30,743 bases of DNA from Pseudomonas sp. (GTDB taxonomy: Bacteria > Pseudomonadota > Gammaproteobacteria > Pseudomonadales > Pseudomonadaceae): contig DNMQ01000008.1 in the NCBI GenBank assembly GCA_003488145.1, positions 12,735 to 43,477 of the forward strand, read 5' to 3'. This document shows positions 1 through 8,090 of this stretch, piece after piece. The notes beneath the pieces were generated by a model that was not told where the DNA came from, searched no databases, and was given only the letters and a program-made list of their open reading frames with translations. Positions within the stretch are counted from its first letter, which is position 1; each line of letters begins with the position of its first letter. The position numbers were made by a program, and so were the translations under genes.

Positions 1-1005
1 ATCGTCTGCGTATCCGGCATGGACGAGCTGTACATCTCCGACACCCTGTGCGACCAGAACGCCGTCGAGGCCCTGCCGCCGCTGACCGTCGACCAGCCGA
101 CCGTGAGCATGACCTTCCAGGTCAACGACTCGCCGTTCGCCGGCAAGGAAGGCAAGTTCGTCACCAGCCGCAACATCAAGGACCGTCTGGAGAAGGAACT
201 GCTGCACAACGTCGCCCTGCGCGTCGAGCCGGGCGACAGCCCTGAGAAGTTCAAGGTTTCCGGCCGTGGCGAGCTGCACCTGTCGGTACTGATCGAAACC
301 ATGCGTCGTGAAGGCTTCGAGTTGGCCGTTGGCCGTCCGGAAGTGGTGATCATCGAGAACGAGGCCGGCGACAAGCAGGAGCCGTACGAGAACGTCACCA
401 TCGACATCGAAGAGCAGCATCAGGGTCCGGTAATGGAGCAGATGGGTCTGCGCAAGGGCGACCTGAGCAACATGGTTCCGGATGGCAAGGGCCGTGTCCG
501 CCTGGAATACACCATCCCGGCGCGCGGCCTGATCGGCTTCCGTAACAACTTCCTGACCCTGACTTCGGGCTCGGGCATCCTGACCTCGACCTTCAGCCAC
601 TACGGCGCGATCAAGGCCGGCGAAGTAACCAACCGCCAGAACGGCGTGCTGGTCTCGATGGCCACCGGTACCGCGCTGACCTACTCGCTGGAAACCCTGC
701 AGGCGCGCGGCAAGCTGTTCCTGGCGCCGGGCGACGAGATCTACGAAGGCCAGCTGTGCGGCATCAACAGCCGTGACAACGACCTGGTGCTCAACCCCAC
801 CAAGGGCAAGAAGCTCGACAACATGCGTGCTTCCGGCAAGGACGAAGTCATCGCCCTGGTGCCGCCGATCAAGTTCACCCTCGAGCAGGCGCTGGAATTC
901 ATCGCCGACGACGAGCTGGTGGAAGTGACGCCGAAGTCGATCCGCCTGCGCAAGAAGTACCTCAACGAGAACGACCGCAAGCGCTTCGAGCGCAGCAAGG
1001 TCTGA
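1..1005 (+). CDS. typA: GTPase TypA/BipA, C-terminal part (5' end outside window)
   Basis: The reading frame is open from base 1 and gives about 334 residues ending at TGA 1003-1005. This is the C-terminal half of the roughly 600-residue ribosome-associated GTPase TypA/BipA. It begins in domain II (CVSGMDELYISDTLC), continues through the EF-G-like domain III (SGRGELHLSVLIETMRREGFE) and the domain V region (EPYENVTIDIEEQHQGPVME), and ends with the TypA-specific C-terminal domain (IPARGLIGFRNNFLT, GTALTYSLETLQARGKLF). The GTPase domain lies upstream of the window. TypA binds the 70S ribosome at the elongation-factor site and acts in ribosome assembly and stress or cold adaptation. No disruption is seen. 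The gene is followed closely by an intrinsic terminator, so it is probably the last gene of its transcript. Confidence 0.97.
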   Translation: MVCVSGMDELYISDTLCDQNAVEALPPLTVDQPTVSMTFQVNDSPFAGKEGKFVTSRNIKDRLEKELLHNVALRVEPGDSPEKFKVSGRGELHLSVLIETMRREGFELAVGRPEVVIIENEAGDKQEPYENVTIDIEEQHQGPVMEQMGLRKGDLSNMVPDGKGRVRLEYTIPARGLIGFRNNFLTLTSGSGILTSTFSHYGAIKAGEVTNRQNGVLVSMATGTALTYSLETLQARGKLFLAPGDEIYEGQLCGINSRDNDLVLNPTKGKKLDNMRASGKDEVIALVPPIKFTLEQALEFIADDELVEVTPKSIRLRKKYLNENDRKRFERSKV

Positions 1006-1024
1006 CACCGTTGCGAGACAACAG

Positions 1025-1048
1025 AAAGGCGCCTTCGGGCGCCTTTTT
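1025..1048 (+). terminator. Rho-independent terminator after typA
   Basis: A perfect 9-bp stem (AAAGGCGCC / GGCGCCTTT) closes a TTCG tetraloop and runs into five T residues, 20 bp after the typA stop codon. UUCG loops are typical of strong bacterial terminators. Confidence 0.93.
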
Positions 1049-1233
1049 GCTGTCTGGCGATTGCCGGGACCGGTGCTCCGGTGTGGTGATCGGGACAGTT
1101 GTCACACTGGCCGGTGGGCGATTTCAGAAAAATTGTACAAGACCTCTGCAAGCAGCGTATTTGAGCCTGCGATATTTCACTGCGAACACTGGAGCGCTCT
1201 TATTCCGCCGCTTTCGGCCGGCAGTTCGTCGAT

Positions 1234-1281
1234 AAAACTTGTACAAGTAGTGTCACGGTGACATTATGTTGTACAAGTTTT
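1234..1281. repeat. Nested inverted repeat in the chemoreceptor leader
   Basis: The 13-bp arm AAAACTTGTACAA (1234-1246) has an exact inverted copy, TTGTACAAGTTTT, at 1269-1281. Between them, almost exactly centred, lies a second inverted repeat GTCAC-G-GTGAC (1252-1262). The arms contain two of the TTGTACAA palindromes, so this may be a paired operator rather than an RNA hairpin, although the transcript could also fold. Confidence 0.75.
1239..1267 (+). promoter_or_regulatory. Possible sigma-70-like promoter inside the palindrome pair
   Basis: TTGTAC (1239-1244) and CATTAT (1262-1267) are separated by 17 bp, matching the -35 (3 of 6) and -10 (4 of 6) consensus only weakly. If real, one palindrome overlaps the -35 element and another covers the start-site region, a classic repression layout. 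This is an inference with weak matches. Confidence 0.25.
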
Positions 1282-1358
1282 GCCCCGCTCTGAGTATCGC
1301 TCGGAGCATCAACGACTGACTGAATGGCTGCCTCGCAGTCTGGCTAGAGGAGTGTTCG

Positions 1359-2995
1359 ATGAACAAGCAGATGTCGGTATCCATGCGCCTGGGCCTGGGG
1401 TTTCTGGTGATCCTGGCGCTGATGGTGGCGGTCGCCGTGGTCAGTGCGCTCAAAGTCGACGTCATCGACCGCAGCATGAGCCAGATCAGCTCGCAGGCCG
1501 GCCTGAAGCAACGCTATGCGATCAACTTCCGCGGCAGCGTGCACGATCGTGCGATTGCCGTGCGGGACGCCGTCAGTGCGGCCGATCCGGCGTTCGCCCG
1601 TGAGCAGGTGGCGGAGATCGAGCGGCTAGCGCAGCTGTACACCGATTCGGCGCAGCCGATGAAGGCGATGCTTGCGCAGCCCTCCGCCGATGCCGTGGAA
1701 AAGCAGCTGATGCTGCAGATCGAGACCATCGAGGCGAAGACAACGCGCTGACCCAGCAGGTGGTCGAACTGCGCTTCAGCGAGGGCTCGGGGCGCGCCTA
1801 CGAATTCCTCCTGGAAAACGTCGCCGGGGCCTATAGCGAATGGCTGCGGCTGATCAACGCGTTCATCGATCACCAGGAATCGAGCATCAATCAGGACGTG
1901 ACCGTGGTCCGCGAGACCGCCAGCGGCTTCCTTGCGCTTATCGTCGCGGTGACCGGTGTGGCGGTCCTGCTGGGTGTGGCCATCGCCGTGGTGATCATTC
2001 GCAAGCTGCGTTCGACCCTCGGTGCCGAGCCCGACGAGGTGGCGCGCGTGATCGGCAACCTGGCCAATGGCGATCTGGGTCAGCTGATCGTCACGCCATA
2101 CCCAGACAGCGTCATGGGTGCGACGGCGAAGATGGCCAGCCGGCTGACCTCGATCATCGCCGAGGTGCGCGCGGCCGCCGATGGCGTCGGCGTCGCCTCG
2201 GGTGAATTGCGTACCTCATCGGCGAACAGCAATCAGCAGATCCAGCACCAGTCGGCCGAGGCTGAGCAGGTCGCCACGGCGATCAACCAGATGGCCACGA
2301 CGGTGAACGAGGTCGCGAGCTTCGCCGCCCGTGCCGCGGCTGCGGCGAAGAGCGCCGACGAGCAGGTCGAGACCGGTACGCGGATCGTCGGCGAGACGGC
2401 CATCTCCATCCATAACCTGGCCAAGGTGCTGGAGAGCGCGACCGAAACCGTCAATCAGGTCTCGGCGCAAAGCGGCGACATCGAGAAGATCCTGCAGGTC
2501 ATCACCGCTATCGCCGAGCAGACCAACCTGCTCGCGCTCAACGCCGCCATCGAGGCGGCCCGTGCCGGCGAGCATGGTCGTGGTTTCGCGGTGGTGGCCG
2601 ACGAGGTGCGCTCGCTGGCCAACCGCACGCAGCTGTCGTCCAGCGAGATCAGCGAGATGATCGCCTCGCTGCAGGCTGGCGCTGGCAGGGCGGTGGAGGT
2701 GATGCAGTCGAGCAAGCTGCTGGCGCAGCAGACTGTCGAGCAGACGCTGCAGGCGGAAAATGCGCTGACCAAGATTCGTCAGGAAGTGGGCTCGATCAAC
2801 GAGATGAACGCGCAGATCGCGACGGCTTCCGAGGAGCAGAGCGCGGTGGCGGAAGAGGTCAACCAGAGCGTCACGCGCATCCACGACTCGACTGTCGCCA
2901 GTTCCGCTGCATCGAATCAGGTGGCGTCCTCCAGCCAGGACCTGACCATGCTGGCCGAGGAGCTGAATCGGCGGGTCAACTACTTCCGCGGTTGA
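1359..2995 (+). pseudogene. Methyl-accepting chemotaxis protein interrupted by a -1 frameshift
   Basis: ATG 1359 follows an AGAGGAG ribosome site. The first frame gives 130 residues: a short cytoplasmic start, a transmembrane helix (about 9-31) and the first part of a helical-bundle ligand domain, ending at TGA 1749-1751. The reading continues without loss in the -1 frame from GAC 1739 ([11 protein letters not shown]), giving the rest of the ligand domain, a second membrane helix (about 1924-2005), a HAMP region and the MCP signalling hairpin with the tip region [19 protein letters not shown] and [12 protein letters not shown]. Joined, the protein would be about 545 residues, normal for a class with one periplasmic four-helix domain. 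One missing base near 1737-1739 explains everything. The downstream frame has GTG 1760 but no membrane helix before it, so it could give only a truncated receptor. It is either a real frameshift or a sequencing error. No CheB/CheR-binding pentapeptide is seen at the C-terminus (ends NYFRG). Confidence 0.88.
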
Positions 2996-3015
2996 CGCAG
3001 CCCGTTCGCCGAACA

Positions 3016-3047
3016 AAAAAGCCCCGACCGCAAGGCCGGGGCTTTTT
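3016..3047. terminator. Bidirectional intrinsic terminator
   Basis: GCCCCG (3021-3026) pairs with CGGGGC (3037-3042), with an inner CC-GCAA-GG stem-loop. It is flanked by A residues on the left and T residues on the right, so it can work on both strands. It lies between the chemoreceptor (plus) and the carboxylate transporter (minus), which converge here. Confidence 0.92.
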
Positions 3048-3067
3048 CATTCCAGGATCACCGTCGA

Positions 3068-4381
3068 TCAGGTAAAGAACAGCGGCACCACCACGCTGGA
3101 GATCAGCAGGATCAGCGCGCCGCCCAGGCGCGAGGATATCTGTGCGAAGGGCATCAGCGACATGCGACGCGCGGCGGACAATACCGCGACATCACCGGTG
3201 CCGCCCATGTTGGCCATGCACAGCCCGGCGGTGATCGCCGATTCGATCGGGTAGAAGCCTACCAGCTTGCCTACCAGGCCCGCGCCGAATGCCGCACCGG
3301 CGACCACGGCGAAAACGATCAGCACATAGGTCAGCGAGATGGCGTCGATCACCTGACCGAGGTCGGTGAAGGCCACGCCGATGCCGAACAGCAGGGCGAA
3401 GGTCCAGTTGCGCGCGACGAAGCGGAACCACTGGGAGGCGGCGTCGTTGATCGACTCGGGCACCAGATTGGTCACCTTGAGCAGCGCCACCAGCACGATC
3501 ATCAGGGCATAGGGATGCAGCGGCACGAACTCGCCGAGAATCTGCCCGGCGACGAAGAAGCTCAGCGCCGCGACCAGACCGACGCCCAGCGCCGGCAGGG
3601 TGATAGCCCCTTCCTTCTCGTTGACGTCCACGCCGGGCATCATCTGGCCGTTGCCGGTCAGCGATGGATAGCGGTTGCCGAGGCCATTGAGCAGCCCGGC
3701 GATGATGATCGCGAAGACGTTGCCCAGCGCCAGGGCCGGTACCAGGATCGAGATGTAGTAGCTGGCCGGCTGGCCGAGCAGCTGCTCGTAGATCTGGCTC
3801 ATCGGTACCGCGCCGGCGCCCATGCCGCCGCCCATGATTGGCATGGCGATGACCACCACCGCATCCTGCGGCGAGAAACCCAGCAGCGCGCCCACGGCCA
3901 TGGCGAACAGCGCGGCGAACAGCACCGAGCAGAGCAGCGGCAACGCGTAGCGCGAGCCGACCTTGACCAGCACCTTGGCGTCCATGCCGAGGATGCTGCC
4001 GGTGATCAGCGCGGCGATATAGAAGTCTAGAAAGCCGCCGCCCTTCATGAAGCTGGCGACGTCATCGGCCACGGCTGCCGGCAGCCAGCCGAAATAGACC
4101 ATCGCCGCGGCGCCGAACAGCGCCAGGATCGCGCCGCCGCCGAGGTAGGTCTTGATGATCGGTAGTCGGTCACCGGCGAAGCCAAGCAGCTCGCCGAGCA
4201 GCATCATCACCAGCAGCGCGCCGATCATGCCGCTGGGCAGCGTGTCGGTAGCGATGGCGGCGGCCATGACGAGCAAGGCGATGGCGAACAGAGGCAACGG
4301 CAGGTTGAAGATGCGTTGGGACAGCAGGGGAATGTTCGGGCTGCCTTCAGGCACGGCAGCGCTCAGCGTGGTCCGATTCAT
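3068..4381 (-). CDS. 2-hydroxycarboxylate (citrate/malate) transporter, 2HCT family (CitS/MaeN-like)
   Basis: This is a 437-residue polytopic inner-membrane protein with a clean AAGGAG ribosome site 7 bases before ATG 4381. It carries the paired signature loops of the 2HCT family: GGGMGAG near residues 184-190 in the first half and NMGGTGD near 391-397 in the second, the re-entrant loops that form the substrate path. The conserved MPFAQISSRLGG near 410-420 includes the arginine that binds the substrate carboxylate in CitS-type carriers. Family members are sodium- or proton-coupled carriers of citrate, malate or lactate. The gene is divergent from a CitA/DcuS-type kinase and CitB/DcuR-type regulator (from 4625), which most likely control it in response to the same acid. 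Which acid is carried cannot be read from the sequence; malate or citrate is likeliest. Confidence 0.93.
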   Translation of the reverse strand: MNRTTLSAAVPEGSPNIPLLSQRIFNLPLPLFAIALLVMAAAIATDTLPSGMIGALLVMMLLGELLGFAGDRLPIIKTYLGGGAILALFGAAAMVYFGWLPAAVADDVASFMKGGGFLDFYIAALITGSILGMDAKVLVKVGSRYALPLLCSVLFAALFAMAVGALLGFSPQDAVVVIAMPIMGGGMGAGAVPMSQIYEQLLGQPASYYISILVPALALGNVFAIIIAGLLNGLGNRYPSLTGNGQMMPGVDVNEKEGAITLPALGVGLVAALSFFVAGQILGEFVPLHPYALMIVLVALLKVTNLVPESINDAASQWFRFVARNWTFALLFGIGVAFTDLGQVIDAISLTYVLIVFAVVAGAAFGAGLVGKLVGFYPIESAITAGLCMANMGGTGDVAVLSAARRMSLMPFAQISSRLGGALILLISSVVVPLFFT

Positions 4382-4503
4382 TGTTGTACTCCTTCGAACG
4401 TGGCGGCCAGGCGGCGCACGTACGGGTGATGTTTGCGAATGCGCGGTCGGACAACCACGCCGCGGCTACCTTAAGCAGAGATGCTTCGCGGCCAATGTTT
4501 GGC

Positions 4504-4535
4504 GAAGTTAAAAAACCATTACGAAACTAAAAAAA
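4504..4535. promoter_or_regulatory. A-rich direct repeat, candidate response-regulator site
   Basis: In the 243-bp divergent gap between transporter and kinase, GAAGTTAAAAAA (4504-4515) is followed 19 bp later by GAAACTAAAAAA (4523-4534), 10 of 12 bases identical, in an otherwise GC-rich region. CitB/DcuR-family regulators usually bind AT-rich repeated sites in this position, so this is the likeliest binding region for the regulator at 6235-6960. No clear -10/-35 pair stands out. Confidence 0.4.
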
Positions 4536-4624
4536 GTGGAGCCGAGCTTGACCCTGGAGCACAGGGCTGGCTCGATCCGGCCCTCTAGCGCGGCGCGTCG
4601 AGCGTCCGCTCATGCACTGGAGTG

Positions 4625-6238
4625 ATGGCTGTGCGCTTGCGCCTGAATACGCTGATCTCGCTGCTGGTCGCCGTCATGGTGGTGCTGGCGCTGGCGCTCG
4701 CCCTCTGGCTGTTCAACGTGCAGCTGCAGGACACCCTCGAAGAGGGGCAGGCTTCGCGGGTGACCAACCTGGCGCAGAGCGTGGCCGCGCGCGCCGATGT
4801 GCAGCGAGCGCTGGCCAACCCGGATGCCGAATTCAGTTCCGATAATCCGCTGCAACGGGACATCGATGGCCTGCGCCAGCGCCTGGGCGTGGACTTCATC
4901 GTGGTGATGAACCCGCGTGCCCTGCGCCTGACGCACCCGGAGCCTGCCCGCATCGGCCAGGCCTTTCGCGGTGACGACGAAGGCCCGGCGCTGGCCGGCG
5001 AGACCTATGCCTCGCGTGCCGATGGCAGCCTGGGGCGCAGTATTCGCGGTTTCGCTCCGGTGCTGAACGACGAGGGAGCGGTGCTCGGTGCCGTCTCGGT
5101 GGGGGTCACCCTGGCTTCGCTCGGCGAACTGCTCAAGGCTCATCAGCGCGGCGTGGTGCTCGGTGTACTGGCGTTGATGCTGGTCACCGCTCTCGGTGCG
5201 CACCTGCTGGCACGCTATATCAAGCGCGTGCTGCTGGGGCTGGAACCCTACGAGATCACCTGGCTGGTGGAGGAGCGTCAGGCGATGCTGGCCTCGGTGC
5301 GCGAAGGCGTTCTGGCGGTTGACGACCAGGCGCGCATCACCCTGGTCAACCCCGCCGCCGAGCGCCTGCTGGCCAGCACCGGCCTCGGCAAACCACCGCT
5401 GGGCCGGCCGATCGCCGAATACCTGCCCAACAGTGGCCTGCCCGAGGTGCTGGCCAGCGCGACGGAGCAGCGGGATCGTGAGTTCAGCCTCAACGGGCGG
5501 GCGATCCTCGCCAATCGTGCGCCGATCCGTCATCAGGGCCGGGTGATCGGTGCCATCGCGACCTTCCGCGACAAGAGCGAAGTCAACGCGCTGGCCGAGC
5601 AGCTGACCGGTGTCAGCCGCTATGCCGAAGCGTTGCGGGCGGCGACCCACGAATTCAAGAACAAGCTGCACGTGCTGCTCGGCCTGGCACAGATGGGTGA
5701 TCTGGATGCCCTGCGCGCCTATCTGCGCGACCTTGCCGATCACCAGCTGGCGCCGGCGACGTCCCTGGTCGAGGGGATCGGTGAGCCGGTGCTGGCGGGC
5801 TTTCTACTCGGCAAGCAGAGCGAGGCCCGCGAGCGCGGCATCCTCTTTCAGGTGGATGTCGAACACCCGGTGCCGGCCGCCGTGCCCGAGCAGATCCATG
5901 GCCTGGTGACCATCCTCGGCAACCTGCTGGAGAACGCCTTCGAAGCGGTGGCCGAAGAGGACGAGCGACGGGTCAACCTGACGCTGGACTACGACGAAGC
6001 GCTGCTCTCGCTGCACGTGCAGGACAGCGGTGGCGGAATCGAAGCCGCAGTGCGCGAGCAGATCTTCCAGCGCGGCGTATCCACCAAGGGCGAGCGGCGT
6101 GGCATCGGCCTGGCCGCGGTGCAGGAGCAGGTCGAGGCCTGGGGCGGTAGCCTGGCGGTGTATTCCGAGGCCGGTCGTGGCAGCCTGTTCGAGGTTGAAC
6201 TGCCCTATCGGAGCGCCGCGGGAGACGTCGAATCATGA
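4625..6238 (+). CDS. Sensor histidine kinase, CitA/DcuS/MalK family
   Basis: About 537 residues. A transmembrane helix (about 10-31) is followed by a periplasmic PAS-like domain whose core (TH-x-EPARIGQAF, YASRADGSLGRSIRGFAPV, GAVLGAVSVGV) matches the carboxylate-binding domains of CitA and DcuS. A second membrane helix (about 176-199) leads to a cytoplasmic PAS domain (about 210-320). The kinase core has the phospho-acceptor motif ATHEFKNKLHVLLGL (His near 342), an N box (NLLENAFEA), and ATP-lid motifs DSGGGI and RRGIGLAAV. It should sense an external di- or tricarboxylate and phosphorylate the overlapping regulator gene product. Start choice is uncertain: ATG 4625 lies only 2 bases after GGAG (4619-4622), GTG 4622 lies inside it, and GTG 4631 has the best spacing (8 bases); the differences are only a few residues. 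Confidence 0.93.
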   Translation: MAVRLRLNTLISLLVAVMVVLALALALWLFNVQLQDTLEEGQASRVTNLAQSVAARADVQRALANPDAEFSSDNPLQRDIDGLRQRLGVDFIVVMNPRALRLTHPEPARIGQAFRGDDEGPALAGETYASRADGSLGRSIRGFAPVLNDEGAVLGAVSVGVTLASLGELLKAHQRGVVLGVLALMLVTALGAHLLARYIKRVLLGLEPYEITWLVEERQAMLASVREGVLAVDDQARITLVNPAAERLLASTGLGKPPLGRPIAEYLPNSGLPEVLASATEQRDREFSLNGRAILANRAPIRHQGRVIGAIATFRDKSEVNALAEQLTGVSRYAEALRAATHEFKNKLHVLLGLAQMGDLDALRAYLRDLADHQLAPATSLVEGIGEPVLAGFLLGKQSEARERGILFQVDVEHPVPAAVPEQIHGLVTILGNLLENAFEAVAEEDERRVNLTLDYDEALLSLHVQDSGGGIEAAVREQIFQRGVSTKGERRGIGLAAVQEQVEAWGGSLAVYSEAGRGSLFEVELPYRSAAGDVES

Positions 6239-6960
6239 AAGCAGCCATGCGCGTGCTGATCGTCGAGGACGACCCGATGGTCATGCGCCTGAACGTCGAT
6301 TACCTGGCCCGGCTCGAGGGCGTCGAGCTGGTCGGCCAGTGCGAGAGCGTGCCGGCCGCGCTCGAGTTGCTGGAGCGCGAGGCGGTGGACCTGCTGCTGC
6401 TCGACGTCTACCTGCGCAATCGCTCCGGGCTGGAGGTGCTGCGCCATCTGCGTGCGCAGGACCGCAACACCGATGCCGTGCTGATCACCGCCGCTTCGGA
6501 GATCGAGACCGTGCGCGCGGCGCAACGCCTCGGCGCGCGGGATTATCTGGTCAAACCGTTCAGTTTCGAGCGCTTCCGCGATGCGGTCGAGGCCTGCCGC
6601 CGTGCCCGCGAGGCGCTGTCCCGCCTGCCGGATCAGCTCGGCCAGGGCGATATCGACCGGCTGTTCAGCCAAGCGCCCGCCACCGACCTGCGCCGCCCCG
6701 GCGACCTGCCCAAGGGGCTGACACCGGCATCGCTGGCGCAGGTGGCGCAGGCGATCCTGGCGCTGGACGAGGACAGCTTCACCAGCGAAACCCTGCTGCC
6801 CGCCACCGGCATGTCGCGCGTGTCGGTGCGCAAGTACCTCAAGCATCTGAGCGATGCACAGCTGCTGGAAGAATCCTTTCACTACGGGCAGATCGGCCGG
6901 CCCTCGTTTCGCTATCGCTGCCTGGACCGCGCCGCGTTGCTGCGGCTGGTGCAGGGCTAG
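6235..6960 (+). CDS. Response regulator, CitB/DcuR/MalR family
   Basis: 241 residues, starting at ATG 6235 in a 4-base ATGA overlap with the kinase stop, so the pair is translationally coupled. The receiver domain has the acidic pocket E11-D12-D13, phospho-acceptor D57 (LLLLDVYL), T85 and K107 (LVKPFS). The C-terminal half holds the DNA-binding helix-turn-helix typical of the CitB group (ATGMSRVSVRKYLKHL), followed by the RPSFRYR strand region. It probably activates the divergent 2-hydroxycarboxylate transporter. Its end overlaps by 4 bases the end of the convergent serine hydrolase gene, with no terminator between them. Confidence 0.94.
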   Translation: MKAAMRVLIVEDDPMVMRLNVDYLARLEGVELVGQCESVPAALELLEREAVDLLLLDVYLRNRSGLEVLRHLRAQDRNTDAVLITAASEIETVRAAQRLGARDYLVKPFSFERFRDAVEACRRAREALSRLPDQLGQGDIDRLFSQAPATDLRRPGDLPKGLTPASLAQVAQAILALDEDSFTSETLLPATGMSRVSVRKYLKHLSDAQLLEESFHYGQIGRPSFRYRCLDRAALLRLVQG

Positions 6961-8018
6961 GGACGCGTGCCCGCTGCAGAGGACGGCTCGTGCAGCGCGC
7001 CGATGATCTCACCAAGCAGCCGGTGCAGCGCGTCGCGATGCCCCATGGCACCGCTGGAGGGCTGCTGGGTGTTGGAGGTCATCACCACCGTCATCTCGAG
7101 GCCCGGCACCACGTAGACCATCTGTCCGCCATAACCCCAGCCATAGCGCACCGCTTCTCCGCTTAGCTCGGTGATGAACCAGCCATAGCCGTAGCCGTGC
7201 CCGGTGTAGCGCGAGCGGGTGCGGGGTGTCCAGGACGCTTCTATCCAGTCCTGCGAGAGCAGCCGTTCGCCCGAGGCCGTGAGCCCAGCGCGGCGGTAGA
7301 GCTCGCCGAAGGCCAGCAGCGAGCGTGGCGTCATCGCCATCTCGTTGCCGCCCAGGTAGATGCCCTGCGGGTCGCGCGTCCAGGCGCTGATGGTGAAGCC
7401 GTCGAGTGGCGCCAGCCACTGTCGCGCCAGCTGCAATGTGGATTTGCCGGTGCGGCGCGTAAGGATTGCCGAGAGCAGATGGCTGGAGCCCGTCGAATAG
7501 ATCATCGCCGTGCCCGGGTCGGCCTCGAACGGTCGTGCCAGTGCCGCACGAACCCAGTTGCGACTCGCCACCCAGGCGCCGTAGTTGCGCCCGGAGGTCG
7601 ATCCGAGCCCGGCCTGCATGCTCAGCAGGTTGCCAACCGTCACCTGCTGCAGACGTGGATCGGGCTTGCCGGGCAGGTCGGCTGGCAGAAGCTCCGCAAT
7701 GGGCTGCTCGACGCTCTCGATGACGCCCTTGTCGATGGCGATGCCGACCAGTGCAGAAATCACCGATTTGGACGCGGATTTGATGTTGCTCGGCGTGGTC
7801 GTGCGATGGCCGTGGTAACCGCGCTCGGCAAGGATCTCGCCACGCTGGGCGATGATCAGGGTTTGCAGCTGCTCCAGGCGCTCGGCCTGCTCGAGCACGG
7901 CGGTCAGCCGGGTATCGGCGACTGCCAGGGGGCAGAGAAGAAAGAGCATCGCCAGGCAGAGTGCGCAGCGAGGGCGGGGGCTCGATGGGTGCAGGAGGCG
8001 CAGGGCAAGTGAGTGCAT
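6957..8018 (-). CDS. Periplasmic serine hydrolase of the beta-lactamase/penicillin-binding fold
   Basis: 353 residues with an N-terminal hydrophobic segment (about 18-34, ending AVADT) that is probably a signal peptide. The catalytic SxxK motif is SASK at 81-84 (nucleophile S81, K84). The second motif position holds Y174-S-T rather than the usual YxN, and the third motif region is probably GYGGQMVYV near the C-terminus. This pattern places it with the broad class C-like serine hydrolases (esterases, D-amino-peptidases and orphan EstB-like proteins), not with true cephalosporinases. The substrate is unknown. No strong ribosome site precedes ATG 8018; an internal ATG at residue 24 would remove most of the signal region and is less likely. 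Confidence 0.88.
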   Translation of the reverse strand: MHSLALRLLHPSSPRPRCALCLAMLFLLCPLAVADTRLTAVLEQAERLEQLQTLIIAQRGEILAERGYHGHRTTTPSNIKSASKSVISALVGIAIDKGVIESVEQPIAELLPADLPGKPDPRLQQVTVGNLLSMQAGLGSTSGRNYGAWVASRNWVRAALARPFEADPGTAMIYSTGSSHLLSAILTRRTGKSTLQLARQWLAPLDGFTISAWTRDPQGIYLGGNEMAMTPRSLLAFGELYRRAGLTASGERLLSQDWIEASWTPRTRSRYTGHGYGYGWFITELSGEAVRYGWGYGGQMVYVVPGLEMTVVMTSNTQQPSSGAMGHRDALHRLLGEIIGALHEPSSAAGTRP

Positions 8019-8090
8019 GCAGGGTTCGACCCTGGCCTGGCGCCACCGTGCAATCCGGGAGCCGGCCCGGCTCTCGGATGCCGAGCGAGG

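Larger units (their letters stand above)
1133..1281. promoter_or_regulatory. Cluster of three TTGTACAA palindromes upstream of the chemoreceptor
   Basis: The 353-bp gap between typA and the chemoreceptor contains three exact copies of the 8-bp palindrome TTGTACAA at 1133-1140, 1239-1246 and 1269-1276. The middle copy is extended to the 12-bp perfect palindrome ACTTGTACAAGT (1237-1248). Start-to-start spacings are 106 bp and 30 bp, close to whole numbers of helical turns (about 10 and 3), so a bound dimer would sit on one DNA face at all three sites. The symmetric TTGTA-type core resembles operators of GntR-family regulators, but no regulator is encoded next to it and the identity is unknown. 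I see nothing else convincing in the gap. Confidence 0.5.

Noticed and set aside
1228..1235. GTCGATAA, close to the FliA (sigma-28) -10 element GCCGATAA
   Set aside because: No matching -35 (TAAA-like) sequence lies at the right distance upstream, so a motility promoter is not supported here.
2216..3016. A 266-codon open frame on the minus strand
   Set aside because: Antisense to the chemoreceptor signalling domain and running through the terminator; a shadow frame.
4610..5743. A 377-codon open frame on the minus strand
   Set aside because: Antisense to the CitA-type kinase, with no recognisable domain and a Gln/Arg/His-rich translation.
6957..8018. Antibiotic-resistance beta-lactamase
   Set aside because: The protein has the fold and SxxK motif but not the usual YxN motif, so resistance is not supported.
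8059..8083. Two small hairpins between serine hydrolase and DUF2147 genes
   Set aside because: Stems of 4-6 bp without T runs; common in GC-rich gaps, so not called as terminators.
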